From positions 1 to 64,000 of the forward strand of contig NW_019774547.1 of assembly GCF_001039355.2 (NCBI RefSeq): a stretch of DNA of 64,000 nt. The letters run 5' to 3'. The notes below the pieces were generated by a model that made no database searches, was not told the DNA's origin, and saw nothing but the letters and a program-made list of their open reading frames with translations. Source of the DNA: Lingula anatina. Taxonomy: Eukaryota; Brachiopoda; Lingulata; Lingulida; Lingulidae. This document shows positions 13,202 through 24,730 of this stretch, in pieces. A program made the translations under genes and the position numbers. Within the stretch, counting starts at the first letter, position 1. Each line of letters opens with the position of its first letter.

Positions 13202-14116
13202 CCCCATAGAGCCCGTCACCGCATAATATGTGCGGTTCAATTATCGCTTACCCCAAAAGCCCAGAACCGCATATGTGCGTATATTGGAAAGATCGGCTTC
13301 TGTACTCTTTTGTATCGTGAGTCATGAAATGATATATAGTTTAACATCCGGATATGTTTCTTGTCTCTCATTGCCACCATTTTTAAAGGTGATAGAAATA
13401 TATATGAGTGAGAAATCGGCAATTTTCTAGACTTAGCTGGAGAAAGTAAAATCAAAATGGCGACTTCTCACTACGGAAGGGGCCTGTGAATGGATACTGT
13501 TATTGAAATGATTGAAAACTACAACACTGATAAGGTGTTTTCGAGTGACAGTGATATATAGACAATGGCGATGATATTCCTTTATTTATGATATAAGTTT
13601 TATAGATGTTTTTGTCATAGATGGTGTTAAAATTTGACTTCTTTTCAGCTCTGGCCACGATGTTCAGGTGAGCTGAAAAGCTGGCTCAAGTATACCTGAT
13701 AGCAAAATGAGCATAACTTGGAAATTAATGGAGGTAACTTGCTGAAATTTCTTGGATTGAAAGTTACTATAATTGACATCATCTCTGTGATTTTTCTGGC
13801 AAATGTATGGAGAAATAAGAAATTAAAGTGCATAAGATAAATCAACTTTGTTTTATTTCACCAATTTCCAAATGAAAATGTGGTTTTTAATGGCCATAAC
13901 TCTTGATACTGCATGTTGAATTTAAATGTAATTCTATTTTCATTTAGCTTGAAATATAGGCTTTTAAAAAATGTATACTTTGTATGGGTAATAAAGGCAA
14001 ACAATTAAATTATGGCCAATTTACTGAGGTGACCTGGCTTTTCAAGGCTAGCTCACAGAATTAATTGAGCACAGCAGAACTTTATGGGTCAGCATTATTA
14101 ACCGGATCCTATGGGG
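13202..14116. mobile_element. TTAA-flanked piggyBac-like non-autonomous element
   Basis: The element is flanked by TTAA at 13198-13201 and 14117-14120. Its ends are CCCCATAG (13202-13209) and the complement CTATGGGG (14109-14116). TTAA target duplication with C-rich ends is the mark of piggyBac-type transposons. The 915-base interior has no transposase frame. Part of its left end (13202-13437) recurs inverted at about 41070-41300, also ending at ATGGGGTTAA. The terminal match beyond 8 bases is weak, so the superfamily is a reasoned guess. Confidence 0.6.
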
Positions 14117-14130
14117 TTAAATGGAAATTA

Positions 14131-16300
14131 AATAATTTAACAAGCATACAACTTGACTTACAAAATTCGAGAGTATTTCATGAACCATTTTCTAAAACAA
14201 CATAGCTGGAGTGAAAAAGCACTCTGTAATTCCTTAGTTCTCACACAAGATATGTATATACTGGCCGAAAAAAGAAACACAAGTTTTTGTTTTGACCACA
14301 GTGTTCCAAACTGACAGAAAATGCACATGTCAGCCTGGTCGCTGTATTCAGTGAAAGAACACCTCAGTTATTCAGTAAAGTACTAATATGCTTGAATAAT
14401 GTTTTATAAACAATCTCTAAAACATATGAATTTTCAGATCACTTGTGTCATTTGAGTGTCCTTCTGGTCAAAATGTCAATAGGGCTTCAGAATACATTAT
14501 CAAGTTGGTAACTTTGTATAACGTGGATCTGTACATGATAAGTTTTACATTTTCAAGTAACAACTAGCATTCAGCATCTATGGACAAAAGAAGCTTCTAC
14601 ACTTATTGTTGTCCTTTGGTATAAATGTACTGTATACAAGTCACAAGTTATACCAAAATAGTATAAGAAACTAGAGCAAAACTGGCAAATGGTCCCACTG
14701 CTCCATTTAAACATAAATTAGCACATTCCAGTAAATATATAATAAAAAAAAAATTCAGCCATTCTATTGTTTGTCAACATCATGAACACATATACCTGCC
14801 TTTCAAAACATTACCGTTTTGCAGCTTGCCATCTGAAACAAGTTTTCAATCTCAACAATGTGTACAGGATCAGCTCCTGATTAGAATTTTTAATTTGCAA
14901 AATGAAAAAACTTACTACTTCCCGTAAAACAAATTAAGATACAATTCCTATACAATTCTAACATGTAACAACTCCTTACATAGCACAATATATTGAGTTT
15001 AAGACAACAACAGACAACAGGATTGTAAAACACAAGTGAACCAACTTTGGTAACAATTAACTAACCATGCTGATTTTTACCTCTACCTGTCTTTTCACCA
15101 AAAATAAAGAATCCTTACAAACTTAAACTGAAACAAAAATGTTTTTATATGTATTGGGCACGTCTCAAATATGTCTATGCAAAATAAAAAAAAAATAAAA
15201 ATCCAATAACTTTGGTTTAGGGAATTTTGAAAATCTTGGAAAAAACTGACCAGGAAGGCCTCTGACAGGGGGTGAAACCTGCAAGAGTTGCATTCTAAGC
15301 AATACAAAGCTTTTTTTAAGCTTCAGACGAGAGCTACCAATGAATCTTTTAAAATGATCCATTGGCTGAACTATAAAAATGTACAAACTGTATTTCTAGG
15401 GCAAGCTTTGGGCAAATTTCTGAAAATACAGTTGTACAAATTACTATTGCCTGGGTTTCAGTTGCGAGCATATTATCTCTCTATAGTCTAGTAGTTAGTA
15501 GAAAAGGGACTACTGTCTATATGGGAAGAATTATGAAGTTTTTAATAATACACAGAAATTATTTCAAGGGTTTTGATAGCCATTAATTTGCAATTTTGTG
15601 GTCATTTTTGGCCTAATAGAGGTAGTTTTCTGTGGAATTTAGATCAAGCTGTCTGCACCATGCCATTATGTTCCCAAATAAGATTGTCACACTCCATTTT
15701 ATAAATATTTCTTAATGTGATTATGCAATTCAAGGATAGAGAATATTAATTTCATTTCACAAATTATTTCCACGGAGTACAAGTACAAAATATTTTATCA
15801 AAAATCTGATCGAAGTTTATCTCCTGGTTATGGTGGGTTAACAGATGATGTCACTCATCTAGGTAATCCTTTCATCAATTAACTGTACTTTTAATTGGTT
15901 CATCGCTGTCCCCTTAATCAAAGTTGCTCACTTTGAATCAAGGTGCATCTCATTTATCCAGGTAGCCCTTTGATTATCTGTCACTTTTAACTGCTTGACC
16001 CACACCCACCAACCCACTACCCACCACCCACCTACCCACTACCCACACCCACCAACCCACTACCCACACCCACCAACCCACTACCCACCACACTAAAAAA
16101 TAGTCATAAAATATGTTTACTTGTTCAGTAGTTTACCCCATCTTTACCTGGAGAATAGGTGGTTATACTTTGATTAGATACTTAATAAAACTTTCTGTAC
16201 TTGTTCTCAATGAAAAAAGAATTTGTTATATGATAATTTATTTAATGATGGTGTAGCATTATCACATTAAAATATTTAAAAAAATGAATGAAATTTTTGA
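14131..16300 (+). repeat. Tandem duplication, copy 1
   Basis: This block is nearly identical to 16499-18825, with only scattered substitutions and small indels. It starts at AATAATTTAACAAGCATACAAC and ends at AAAAATGAATGAAATTTTT, next to an N at 16301. No gene is visible; open frames conserved between the copies simply follow from their recent origin. Confidence 0.9.
16002..16092. repeat. CCCACC-rich minisatellite, short allele
   Basis: CCCAC/CCAAC-rich tract of about 90 bases, the counterpart of the longer array in copy 2 of the duplication. The minus strand is a series of GGG runs with short spacers. Confidence 0.9.
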
Positions 16301-16498
16301 NCCCAGACCCCAATACCGAAAGCCCAAATTTTACGTGGAACGAGTTGAGATTATAGGTGACCTAAATCCATGAGATGGGTATGGGGGCCCTTACCGTCTA
16401 GGAGGAGAAGCGGTAATGGTAGCCGTCCGGCGGAGCCGGCGGAACGATCCGGACGGGACTGAAACCATGTGTACCGCCAGCGCTAACGCTGGAGGTAC
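16301..16498. repeat. Spacer between duplicate copies: dispersed repeat B with hairpins
   Basis: It follows a single N. The sequence (GAGTTGAGATTATAGGTGACC..., GTCTAGGAGGAGAAG, GGGACTGAAACCATG) is related to 37606-37745 and 46195-46390. It can form hairpins: CCGTCCGG/CCGGACGG and GTACCGCCAGCG/CGCTGGAGGTAC (one mismatch). It is GC-rich against an A/T-rich background. Confidence 0.65.
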
Positions 16499-18825
16499 AA
16501 TAATTTAACAAGCATACAACTTGACTTACAAAATTCGAGAGTATTTCATGAACCATTTTCTAAAACAACATAGCTGGAGTGAAAAAGCACTCTGTAATTC
16601 CTTAGTTCTCACACAAGATATGTATATACTGGCCAAAAAAAGAAACACAAGTTTTTGTTTTGACCACAGTGTTCCAAACTGACAGAAAATGCACATGTCA
16701 GCCTGGTCGCTGTATTCAGTGAAAGAACACCTCAGTTATTCAGTAAAGTACTAATATGCTTGAATAATGTTTTATAAACAATCTCTAAAACATATGAATT
16801 TTCAGATCACTTGTGTCATTTGAGTGTCCTTCTGGTCAAAATATCAATAGGGCTTCAGAATACATTATCAAGTTGGTAACTTTGTATAACGTGGATCTGT
16901 ACATGATAAGTTTTACATTTTCAAGTAACAACTAGCATTCAGCATCTATGGACAAAAGAAGCTTCTACACTTATTGTTGTCCTTTGGTATAAATGTACTG
17001 TATACAAGTCACAAGTTATACCAAAATAGTACAAGAAACTAGAGCAAAACTGGCAAATGGTCCCACTGCTCCATTTAAACATAAATTAGCACATTCCAGT
17101 AAATATCAAATAAAAAAAAATTCAGCCATTCTATTGTTTGTCAACATCATGAACACGTATACCTGCCTTTCAAAACATTACCGTTTTGCAACTTGCCATC
17201 TGAAACAAGTTTTCAATCTCAACAATGTGTACAGGATCAGCTCCTGATTAGAATTTTTAATTTGCAAAATGAAAAAAGTTACTACTTCCCGTAAAACAAA
17301 TTAAGATACAATTCCTATACAATTCTAACATGTAACAACTCCTTACATAGCACAATATATTGAGTTTAAGACAACAACAGACAACAGGATTGTAAAACAC
17401 AAGTGAACCAACTTTGGTAACAATTAACTAACCATGCTGATTTTTACATCTACCTGTCTTTTCACCAAAAATAAAGAATCCTTACAAACTTAAACTGAAA
17501 CAAAAACGTTTTTATAGGTATTGGGCACGTCTCAAATATGTCTATGCAAAATAAAATAAATAATCCAATAACTTTGGTTTAGGGAATTTAGAAAATCTTG
17601 GAAAAAACTGACCAGGAAGGCCTCTGACAGGGGGTGAAACCTGCAAGAGTTGCATTCTAAGCAATCCAAAGCTTTTTTTAAGCTTCAGACGAGAGCTACC
17701 AATGAATCTTTTAAAATGATCCATTGGCTGAACTATAAAAATGAACAAACTATATTTCTAGGGCAAGCTTTGGGCAAATTTCTGAAAATACAGTTGTACA
17801 AATTACTATTGCCTGGGTTTCAGTTGCGAGCAAATTATCTCTCTATAGTCTAGTAGTTAGTAGAAAAGGGACTACTGTCTATATGGGAAGAATTATGAAG
17901 TTTTTAATAATACACAGAAATTATTTCTAGGGTTTTGATAGCCATCAATTTGCAATTTTGTGGTCATTTTTGGCCTAATAGAGGTAGTTTTCTGTGGAAT
18001 TTAGATCAAGCTGTCTGCACCATGCCATTATGTTCCCAAATAAGATTGTCACACTCCATTTTATAAATATTTCTTAATGTGATTATGCAATTCAAGGATA
18101 GAGAATATTAATTTCATTTCACAAATTATTTCCACGGAGTACAAGTACAAAATATCTTATCAAAAATCTGATCGAAGTTTATCTCCTGGTTATGGTGGGT
18201 AAACAGATGATGTCACTCACCTAGGTAATCCTTTCATCAATTAACTGTACTTTTAATTGGTTCATCACTGTCCCCTTAATCAAGTTGCTCACTTTGAAAC
18301 AAGGTGCATCTCATTTATCCAGGTAGCCCTTTGATTATCTGTCACTTTTAACTGCTTGACCCACACCCACCAACCCACTACCCACCACCCACCTACCCAC
18401 CACCCACCAACCCACTACCCACCAACCCACTACCCACCACCCACCTACCCACACCCACCAACCCACTACCCACCACCCACCTACCCACACCCACCAACCC
18501 ACTACCCACCACCCACCTACCCACACCCACCAACCCACTACCCACCACCCACCTACCCACACCCACCAACCCACTACCCACCACCCACCTACCCACACCC
18601 ACCAACCCACTACCCACCACACTAAAAAATAGTCATAAAATATGTTTACTTGTTCAGTAGCTTACCCCATCTTTACCTGGAGAATAGGTGGTTATACTTT
18701 GATTAGATACTTAATAAAACTTTCTGTACTTGTTCTCAATGAAAAAAGAATTTGTTATATGATAATTTATTTAATGATGGTGTAGCATTATCACATTAAA
18801 ATATTTAAAAAAATGAATGAATTTT
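16499..18825 (+). repeat. Tandem duplication, copy 2
   Basis: Second copy of the 14131-16300 block in direct orientation. It is about 160 bases longer, mainly because of the minisatellite at 18360-18622. Confidence 0.9.
18360..18622. repeat. 36-base C-rich minisatellite, G-quadruplex-prone
   Basis: The clear core is a 36-base unit (CCTACCCACACCCACCAACC...), with CTACCC recurring at 18445, 18481, 18517 and so on. The minus strand reads as GGG runs separated by 1-4 bases, which meets the usual G-quadruplex pattern many times over. Long open frames on both strands here (WWVGxG or THYPP repeats) are by-products of the repeat, not proteins. Confidence 0.93.
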
Positions 18826-20560
18826 TTTAACTTTGCACTTATTACTTAACACTTGTATGTATGTATATATATATATTACTTTAAGGGGAATAATCGGGGG
18901 GGGGGGGGGAGATAGTCTTATAATCCTAAATATTCTTTAATTCACTCCTTCCTACATGCAATATAAACCAGATAAAACTAAAAGTCATATACATTATACC
19001 CAAAAGTTCTTGGAAGAAATATGCAATATGAAATAAATGAATAAAGTTTGTTTAATCAAGGCTAACAGAAGATGACAAGTGATGACAGACTGACACAGAG
19101 ATCTACTGGTAAATATATATTCACATATAGTGCCTGTTTATCAAATGACCTTCACCTCATTCAACTACATTATTATTCATACCTTTACCCTGCTTAAAAT
19201 CCAAGTGCATGCAGACTCAAGTACAACTATAATATATCTTAGCCTTCCCTTTCCACTCAGAGCTGATATTACTACCCCAGTGACACATCCAAATATTCAC
19301 ATTCAATTTTTATCCAATAATAACAAAACGCATTGTCTTAAATTCTGTAAAAAACAATTTATTCAACACATTCTATACCTTCAGTGAAAAAAACAACAAG
19401 GTTAAAATACAATTTTTCATTCCAACAGGAACGAGTCATAACTTAAAATATTTACACACTTCATTTGGATTAATACCAAAGACAGATTTTAGCCATGTGG
19501 GCTTAAAAACATAATTTTCCTTAATATGTTTTCTGTACCTGGCTGGCTGATAATATACCTCAATGCTGTTCTATGACTTAAAATGCAGTTAACATTCAAC
19601 AATCTCTGAGATATTTTGGTAATGATTACACAACATTCTTTGCAAGGTCTAATTTCAGCTGTGTTTTCCCATAAAATGTTCACCTCTTCAACTGTGGTAC
19701 AAATTATTTGGAAATCTTCCAATCTTTTCCAATGGCATTTGGTTAACACATTCAAGGCAACTGGAAGTAATGCACATTATTTCATCAAATTTTAAATAGT
19801 TTTTACTTACGCACTTCCTCAATTTTCCTATCAAGTTAACATAGTATGTTCAGGTCAAAAATTGCACACATTTTACAAGTAAAAAAAGGAAAATTGCACT
19901 CACAAGTATTCACCAAGTGGGGTACCATTTCCCACTTTGGTCCCTTATATATATATATATATATATGATACAAATTACCACAGGGCAGAGTAGTAGACAG
20001 AATATAAAGTCCACTTATAATGCTGTTTGAAGATAAAACTTGACTAACATGTGACAGGGATGTCAGCAGAATTTGAAAATCAACCTCTCTTTTTCAGCTA
20101 AATTACTTTTTGCTCTTAGATCAAAGTGAGGGCTCTGTTCACTGTCTATTAAACAGACAATTGTATGTTTAACTATGGAAAGTCTCCTCTTAATGTTGTT
20201 GGTTGCTACTGCTCATTTGACAAACTTTAGTTAACCACTTCACATGCTGTGTAACTAGCTGGCACACAACATGTTGAAGTCATAAACGGAAATAACTGTT
20301 AACTGACCAAGAAAAAATTTAATGTGATCTCATGTGATGTGCACCATCAAATCCAATCATTCTTTAAGTGCAATAAGATGTAGTTTTAAACATGACACAT
20401 AAATGCAGTAGTTATTCAGCCTTAACCTGAAAAATGTCCCGTTTAACCCTGATATCACATAAAGAACAAAATAAAATAGAGACATATTATAAGATATGTA
20501 CACAAATTATTCTTCACAAATAAATTAACAATTGTCTTTTTCACATTAATTTGTACAAAC
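18826..20560. other. Intergenic downstream of LRR gene 2
   Basis: Holds a G-run at 18897-18909, a (TA)n tract at about 19944-19968 and A/T-rich sequence. No gene seen. On the minus strand ATTAAA (complement of 20318-20323) could be the poly(A) signal of the LRR gene, but this is weak. Confidence 0.5.
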
Positions 20561-20623
20561 TTTGCTATTTACACAGTATGTACAGTATTTACAGTGTATT
20601 ATACGGAATCATTCTGCAGACTA

Positions 20624-21727
20624 TCAACAGAGCAACTCTGTGGACTCCATTATCAGTTCACAAGCAGGATTAGAGAACTCTATCAATTCTTTCCCTGCAG
20701 CACCACCAGGTCCGTGGCACACACCCATAGGGAACACGTTCCTGACATCCCTCCACCACTGCAATGCACAGCTGCAAGTGATTGCATTGTTTTCAAGGTT
20801 CACACCAACCCCAGAGTCCAGTCCAGAGAACATACAAGGGCTTACAGTGGTCAAGTGGTTATCAGATAAGTCCAGCCACTGAAGCATTAGAGGTCCCTCA
20901 AATGCCTTGCTCTCAACTTTAGCTATCTTGTTGTTTTTAAAGGATACAATGACCAGTCCGTGCAGTGCTCTCAGCAGTCCAGAAGGAACAGTGGTCAGTC
21001 CATTCCCATCTAAAAATAATGACTCCAGGCGAGACAGTCCACTGAATGTGTTGTCAGATAGTCTCCTCAATCTATTTCGAACAATAGATAATACATTGAG
21101 TTTGGACATTCTGGAAAAAATATCCTGAGGGAGGGTGCGAAGACCATTGTTGTCCAAGAAGAGATACTGCAGGTTTCTCAGACCACTGAAAATACCAGCT
21201 GGGAGGATTTTAAGGTCAGGGTTACCTTCAATTTTCATGCGGCGTAGACGTCTCAGTTTCCTGAACAGACCCTGAGGAAGGGTTGTGAGTGCAGCATTCT
21301 TGATGGTCAGAGTTCTCAAACTATATTTAAGTCCATCTAATGCTCCCAACTGGATGCGATTTCCAAGATCACCACCTTCAATTGTGACACCATGGGCACG
21401 GACATGGGTAAAAGTGGATTTTGTCAGCCCCTTAAGAGCAGTGTTCTTAAGAACTAGTTCACTCAGGGCAGGCAGGTGGGTAAAGCTAGGGAGGGTGGTG
21501 ACACCCTTACCCTCACACACAACTTTCTTCTGGCGGTTGCTTCCTAAGCAAGAGCAGCCAGAGTCCTTGGAGAATGGGCACTTCTCTGGCCAACGATACC
21601 ATCGGTCAGTTAGCTTTAGATACATACTTTTGTCCATTCGGTGTCCACCAAGGCTATGCCCAGATACCACAGGGTAAAATGCAGCCAGGCTAGCCAAGAT
21701 GGTGAAGATTACAGCACAGTAAAACAT
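20624..21727 (-). CDS. Secreted leucine-rich-repeat protein, single exon
   Basis: This uninterrupted frame encodes 367 residues. A signal peptide (about residues 1-23, ending PVVSG) is followed by an LRR N-cap with cysteines in CPFSKDSGCSC and VVCEG. About eight 23-25 residue LRRs (LxxLxLxxNxLxxLPxxxF type) come next, then a C-cap with CSCALQWWRD and two later cysteines (GVCHG and PAC). The chain stops at STELLC, with no membrane anchor. Architecture and tail match the plus-strand LRR gene at 512-2814, although sequence identity is modest. Unlike that gene it has no intron in the N-cap. The start is the ATG after a TATA box and a leader of about 150 bases; no better upstream ATG is in frame. 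It is probably an extracellular recognition or matrix protein, partner unknown. Confidence 0.9.
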   Translation of the reverse strand: MFYCAVIFTILASLAAFYPVVSGHSLGGHRMDKSMYLKLTDRWYRWPEKCPFSKDSGCSCLGSNRQKKVVCEGKGVTTLPSFTHLPALSELVLKNTALKGLTKSTFTHVRAHGVTIEGGDLGNRIQLGALDGLKYSLRTLTIKNAALTTLPQGLFRKLRRLRRMKIEGNPDLKILPAGIFSGLRNLQYLFLDNNGLRTLPQDIFSRMSKLNVLSIVRNRLRRLSDNTFSGLSRLESLFLDGNGLTTVPSGLLRALHGLVIVSFKNNKIAKVESKAFEGPLMLQWLDLSDNHLTTVSPCMFSGLDSGVGVNLENNAITCSCALQWWRDVRNVFPMGVCHGPGGAAGKELIEFSNPACELIMESTELLC

Positions 21728-21905
21728 GGCGAAGGTTTCTCCCCTACGTAGAATATCAACTATTATAACTCTTGGCTTTAAATGAAGTCAGCACAGTTAT
21801 CAGCTATTTTTTAAGCATAGAAAAACAGAAGTAACACCAGACTTAGTCTATCTCAATTGTCCAAGCTCAAGAGCATGAATGAAGTTCAGTCAATGAATCC
21901 AGCCC

Positions 21906-21913
21906 TATTTATA
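21906..21913 (-). promoter_or_regulatory. TATA box of the single-exon LRR gene
   Basis: The minus strand reads GGGGTATAAATAGGG, a near-perfect TATA element in a GC-rich frame, about 180 bases upstream of the start codon. A transcription start near 21878 would give a leader of about 150 bases. Confidence 0.7.
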
Positions 21914-21919
21914 CCCCAC

Positions 21920-22860
21920 AGACCGCATAGCTACATAGACGGGGCATGCCCCAGCAATTGAAATAGTTGAAATGCTCAGAATTGCTGAGGACCTAGATCC
22001 GGTGGCCACATGGCAGGTTAATTGATTGAGAATTTATGTCTGAACAGCAGCTACCCCTGGTGAGATTTGTTTCACATTCATTTCACATGGTTGAAATCAA
22101 CACCAAGGAGGGAGTGACGTCAATTTCTACTGTTTGCTTTGCTTGATCAGACCCAAGATTTTCAGTTAAGAAAATTGAATTTTCTCCTTTTTCCTAATGG
22201 TTGGAAGGTGGTGCCAATTGGCTAATTTCACTTCACATGTAATGGCTTTAGAACTCATTTACTATACAAATTTTTTCCCCTTGTTAGGGAGTGTTTTAGC
22301 TGCACTGTGTTTCTCCTAAACAAACAGGAAATGAGAATGAGAGGTCCTGATCTAAGTAGACAATTGCTTCACCTGTTGCATCGGAAGTGCTCTGCAGGGG
22401 GTAACCAAACCCTTATTTGGAATAACCACTCAAGAAGGTTGTAAAAGATAGGTGCTCAACCAATACATAAATGTTAATTTACTGATAAGTAATTTCCTTA
22501 AAGTTATCTGGTAGATTTATCACTGCTTGGTCGACTTTGTGAGTATCAGGGCAGAAAAGGACGAAATTAAGTATTTGGTTGTTCAGAGCCATCTGATGCA
22601 TTTCACTATAATCAGGTAATCATAGATTGCACAGATAAACCCCTTTGATGAAATTCCACAATGAAACAGAATCTAAATATAGAGGCTGAACTGCAATTGG
22701 ATATCTTACCACTTAAAAGAGTTTTAATGTGTTAAAGGAGATTTAAATAATAAGGCAAAACACACTTTACAATTTTCATTTTTCTTCAGATTGTGTTTCT
22801 TCTGGACTATATATGCACAATTATCACATAATGGAATAATTACCACTACTTTTTAAGTAT
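21920..22860. other. Intergenic upstream of LRR gene 2
   Basis: About 0.9 kb of unique-looking sequence that may hold further control elements for the minus-strand gene. I see no gene in it. Confidence 0.45.
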
Positions 22861-22864
22861 CTAC

Positions 22865-24730
22865 TAGGCTTCGTGCCCGTGGGAGTTTTAAGTCACACAT
22901 TGAAAATGCCAATATGTGAAAAATGAAAATTTTATAAAAATGTATAACTTCCAGAAAAAGAAGCCATTAGGCCACACTTTTTTATTTTTATGGATGACAT
23001 CCTGCGCGCGCACCGATTTTCGCCCGTTCTCCGAAAAAAAAAAAAATCCCCCCCCCAGCCCCCAACGAAGTCTGTTGGCGCAAACGTCGTTATTGAATTT
23101 GCCAGGAAATGAGCCTTCTGCGCATGCATATTATCGCCACGTGGAAATGTGGCCGCTTTGCCGTCAAATTCATCTCTAGGATTACTTTCAAATTACACGA
23201 CAATTAAAGTCATGAAGAGAATGGGTGCCGTCGTTTTGGATTGGTATGCCATTGATATTGGGTATGGAGATATCACCTTTTTACAATTGTGCGAAAGGCT
23301 GGTGGCCACCAGCGATTATCGCCCGAAAAATTTCAGTGACAGTCTGTACAAAGCAGCACATACATGTAGGCTACCAGGTTTTCTGTAGCGAAAAAAGGGT
23401 CGACAAGGGCGTCGAGGTATATTTGGTGGGCTGAAGGTCGGACAGGCCACCTGACAGTTTGGCCGTGTGAGTCGAAGTAGACAAAATGGCATCGTCCGAA
23501 ATGACCTTTAATAGATTTGGTAGTATTAAGCATATCTTTGCATCATTTTTTAAACACCTCTGTGAAGTGTTCAAAATGCTTTAATATTCTGAGAATANAT
23601 CACCAGCAACTTTTAATAATAACAGAAGTATCATGGATGTTCAGAAAATGTGAACAGCAAAGGTCTTCAAAGTAACACCTTGAAAATGCCAATATGTGAA
23701 AATGTATATTTTCATGAAAAAACTGTAAAACTTCCAGAAAAATAATCCATTCAGACTAATTTTCCAACTGAAGCTGTATTTTAGTCTTATGTTTCTTTCC
23801 TGTAAGTTTGAGAAGAGTAAGTTACATTGTTCTCCTTTAATGGCCACTATGGCGTTTATAACCAAAAAAGTGTTTTCTTCAATTTTGAATTTAGATTAAA
23901 AAATACATAACAGCATAATCACCACCAATATTTAATTATGCACTGCAGGTAACATGGATATGAAGAAATGTTTAGTTTCATTTTCAACCATTTTTTACAT
24001 ACAACAAAACAATCAATTTACTGTCATTTTTATTCAATCAACTAAGAAAATTGTTAAGATGGGAAAAATATCAGCAGAACAATTTTAAACATCCAAATGC
24101 TACATTCTGAGATTCTGAACATAGTAAAGGAATGAATCTTCATAAGAATTGAATCTGAGTAAAAAACACACTTAATAATATACAATAAGGGACATAACTT
24201 CATCAAAACTGAACTGATCAAGCTTATTTTCCAACCTGATCTGTATATTAGTCCTATGAATCAGTCTTACAAGTTTTAAAGCAAAATACAACATATGTGA
24301 TCTGTATAATGTTGGATAAAGTATGAAAAGTAATGGTGGATAAAGTAAGAAAAAAGGGAAAAAAATGCATAACTTTTGTTTTGTTATGTTTTGTTAAGGT
24401 CTGATCAAGGTGATTTTCGAACTCAACTTGTATTTTAGTAAGATTGATCACTCCTGTGAGTTTCAAGACAATAGGCCTATGGGTTTTCCTTCAAATGTGC
24501 TGTCAGTGTTACATGTCTGCTGAATAAAGTTTTTAAAAAAGCATTACTATTGAAAAAAATGGCCTTATCATGCTTTTTTTTTTTTTTCGAACTCCACCTT
24601 AATGAATTTTCAACAAGTTTGAAGACAAAAGTTCAAAGAGTTATTCACTTATCGTGTTATCACTGAAAGTGCACTGCAAGGGTATGGTGATGAAGGTGAC
24701 GACAGACATGAGTGATGGCTATATTACATA
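22865..24730 (+). repeat. Repeat family A copy, interrupted
   Basis: Matches 5340-7700 in order: TTGAAAATGCCAATATGTGAAA twice (22900 and 23680), the ATGGCC...TCATGCT units, and a GACGACAGAC terminus near 24700. Between about 22975 and 23600 lies a GC-richer foreign stretch. An ambiguous base sits at 23598. No intact gene. Confidence 0.55.

Noticed and set aside
15288-17853. Similar open frames near 15288-15491 and 17650-17853 as a possible gene pair
   Set aside because: They are alike only because the block is duplicated; there is no domain and codon positions show no preference for silent change.
18335-18625. Long WVGxG-like and THYPP-like open frames on both strands
   Set aside because: They are direct products of a 36-base minisatellite (36 is a multiple of 3) and have no start context or splice sites.
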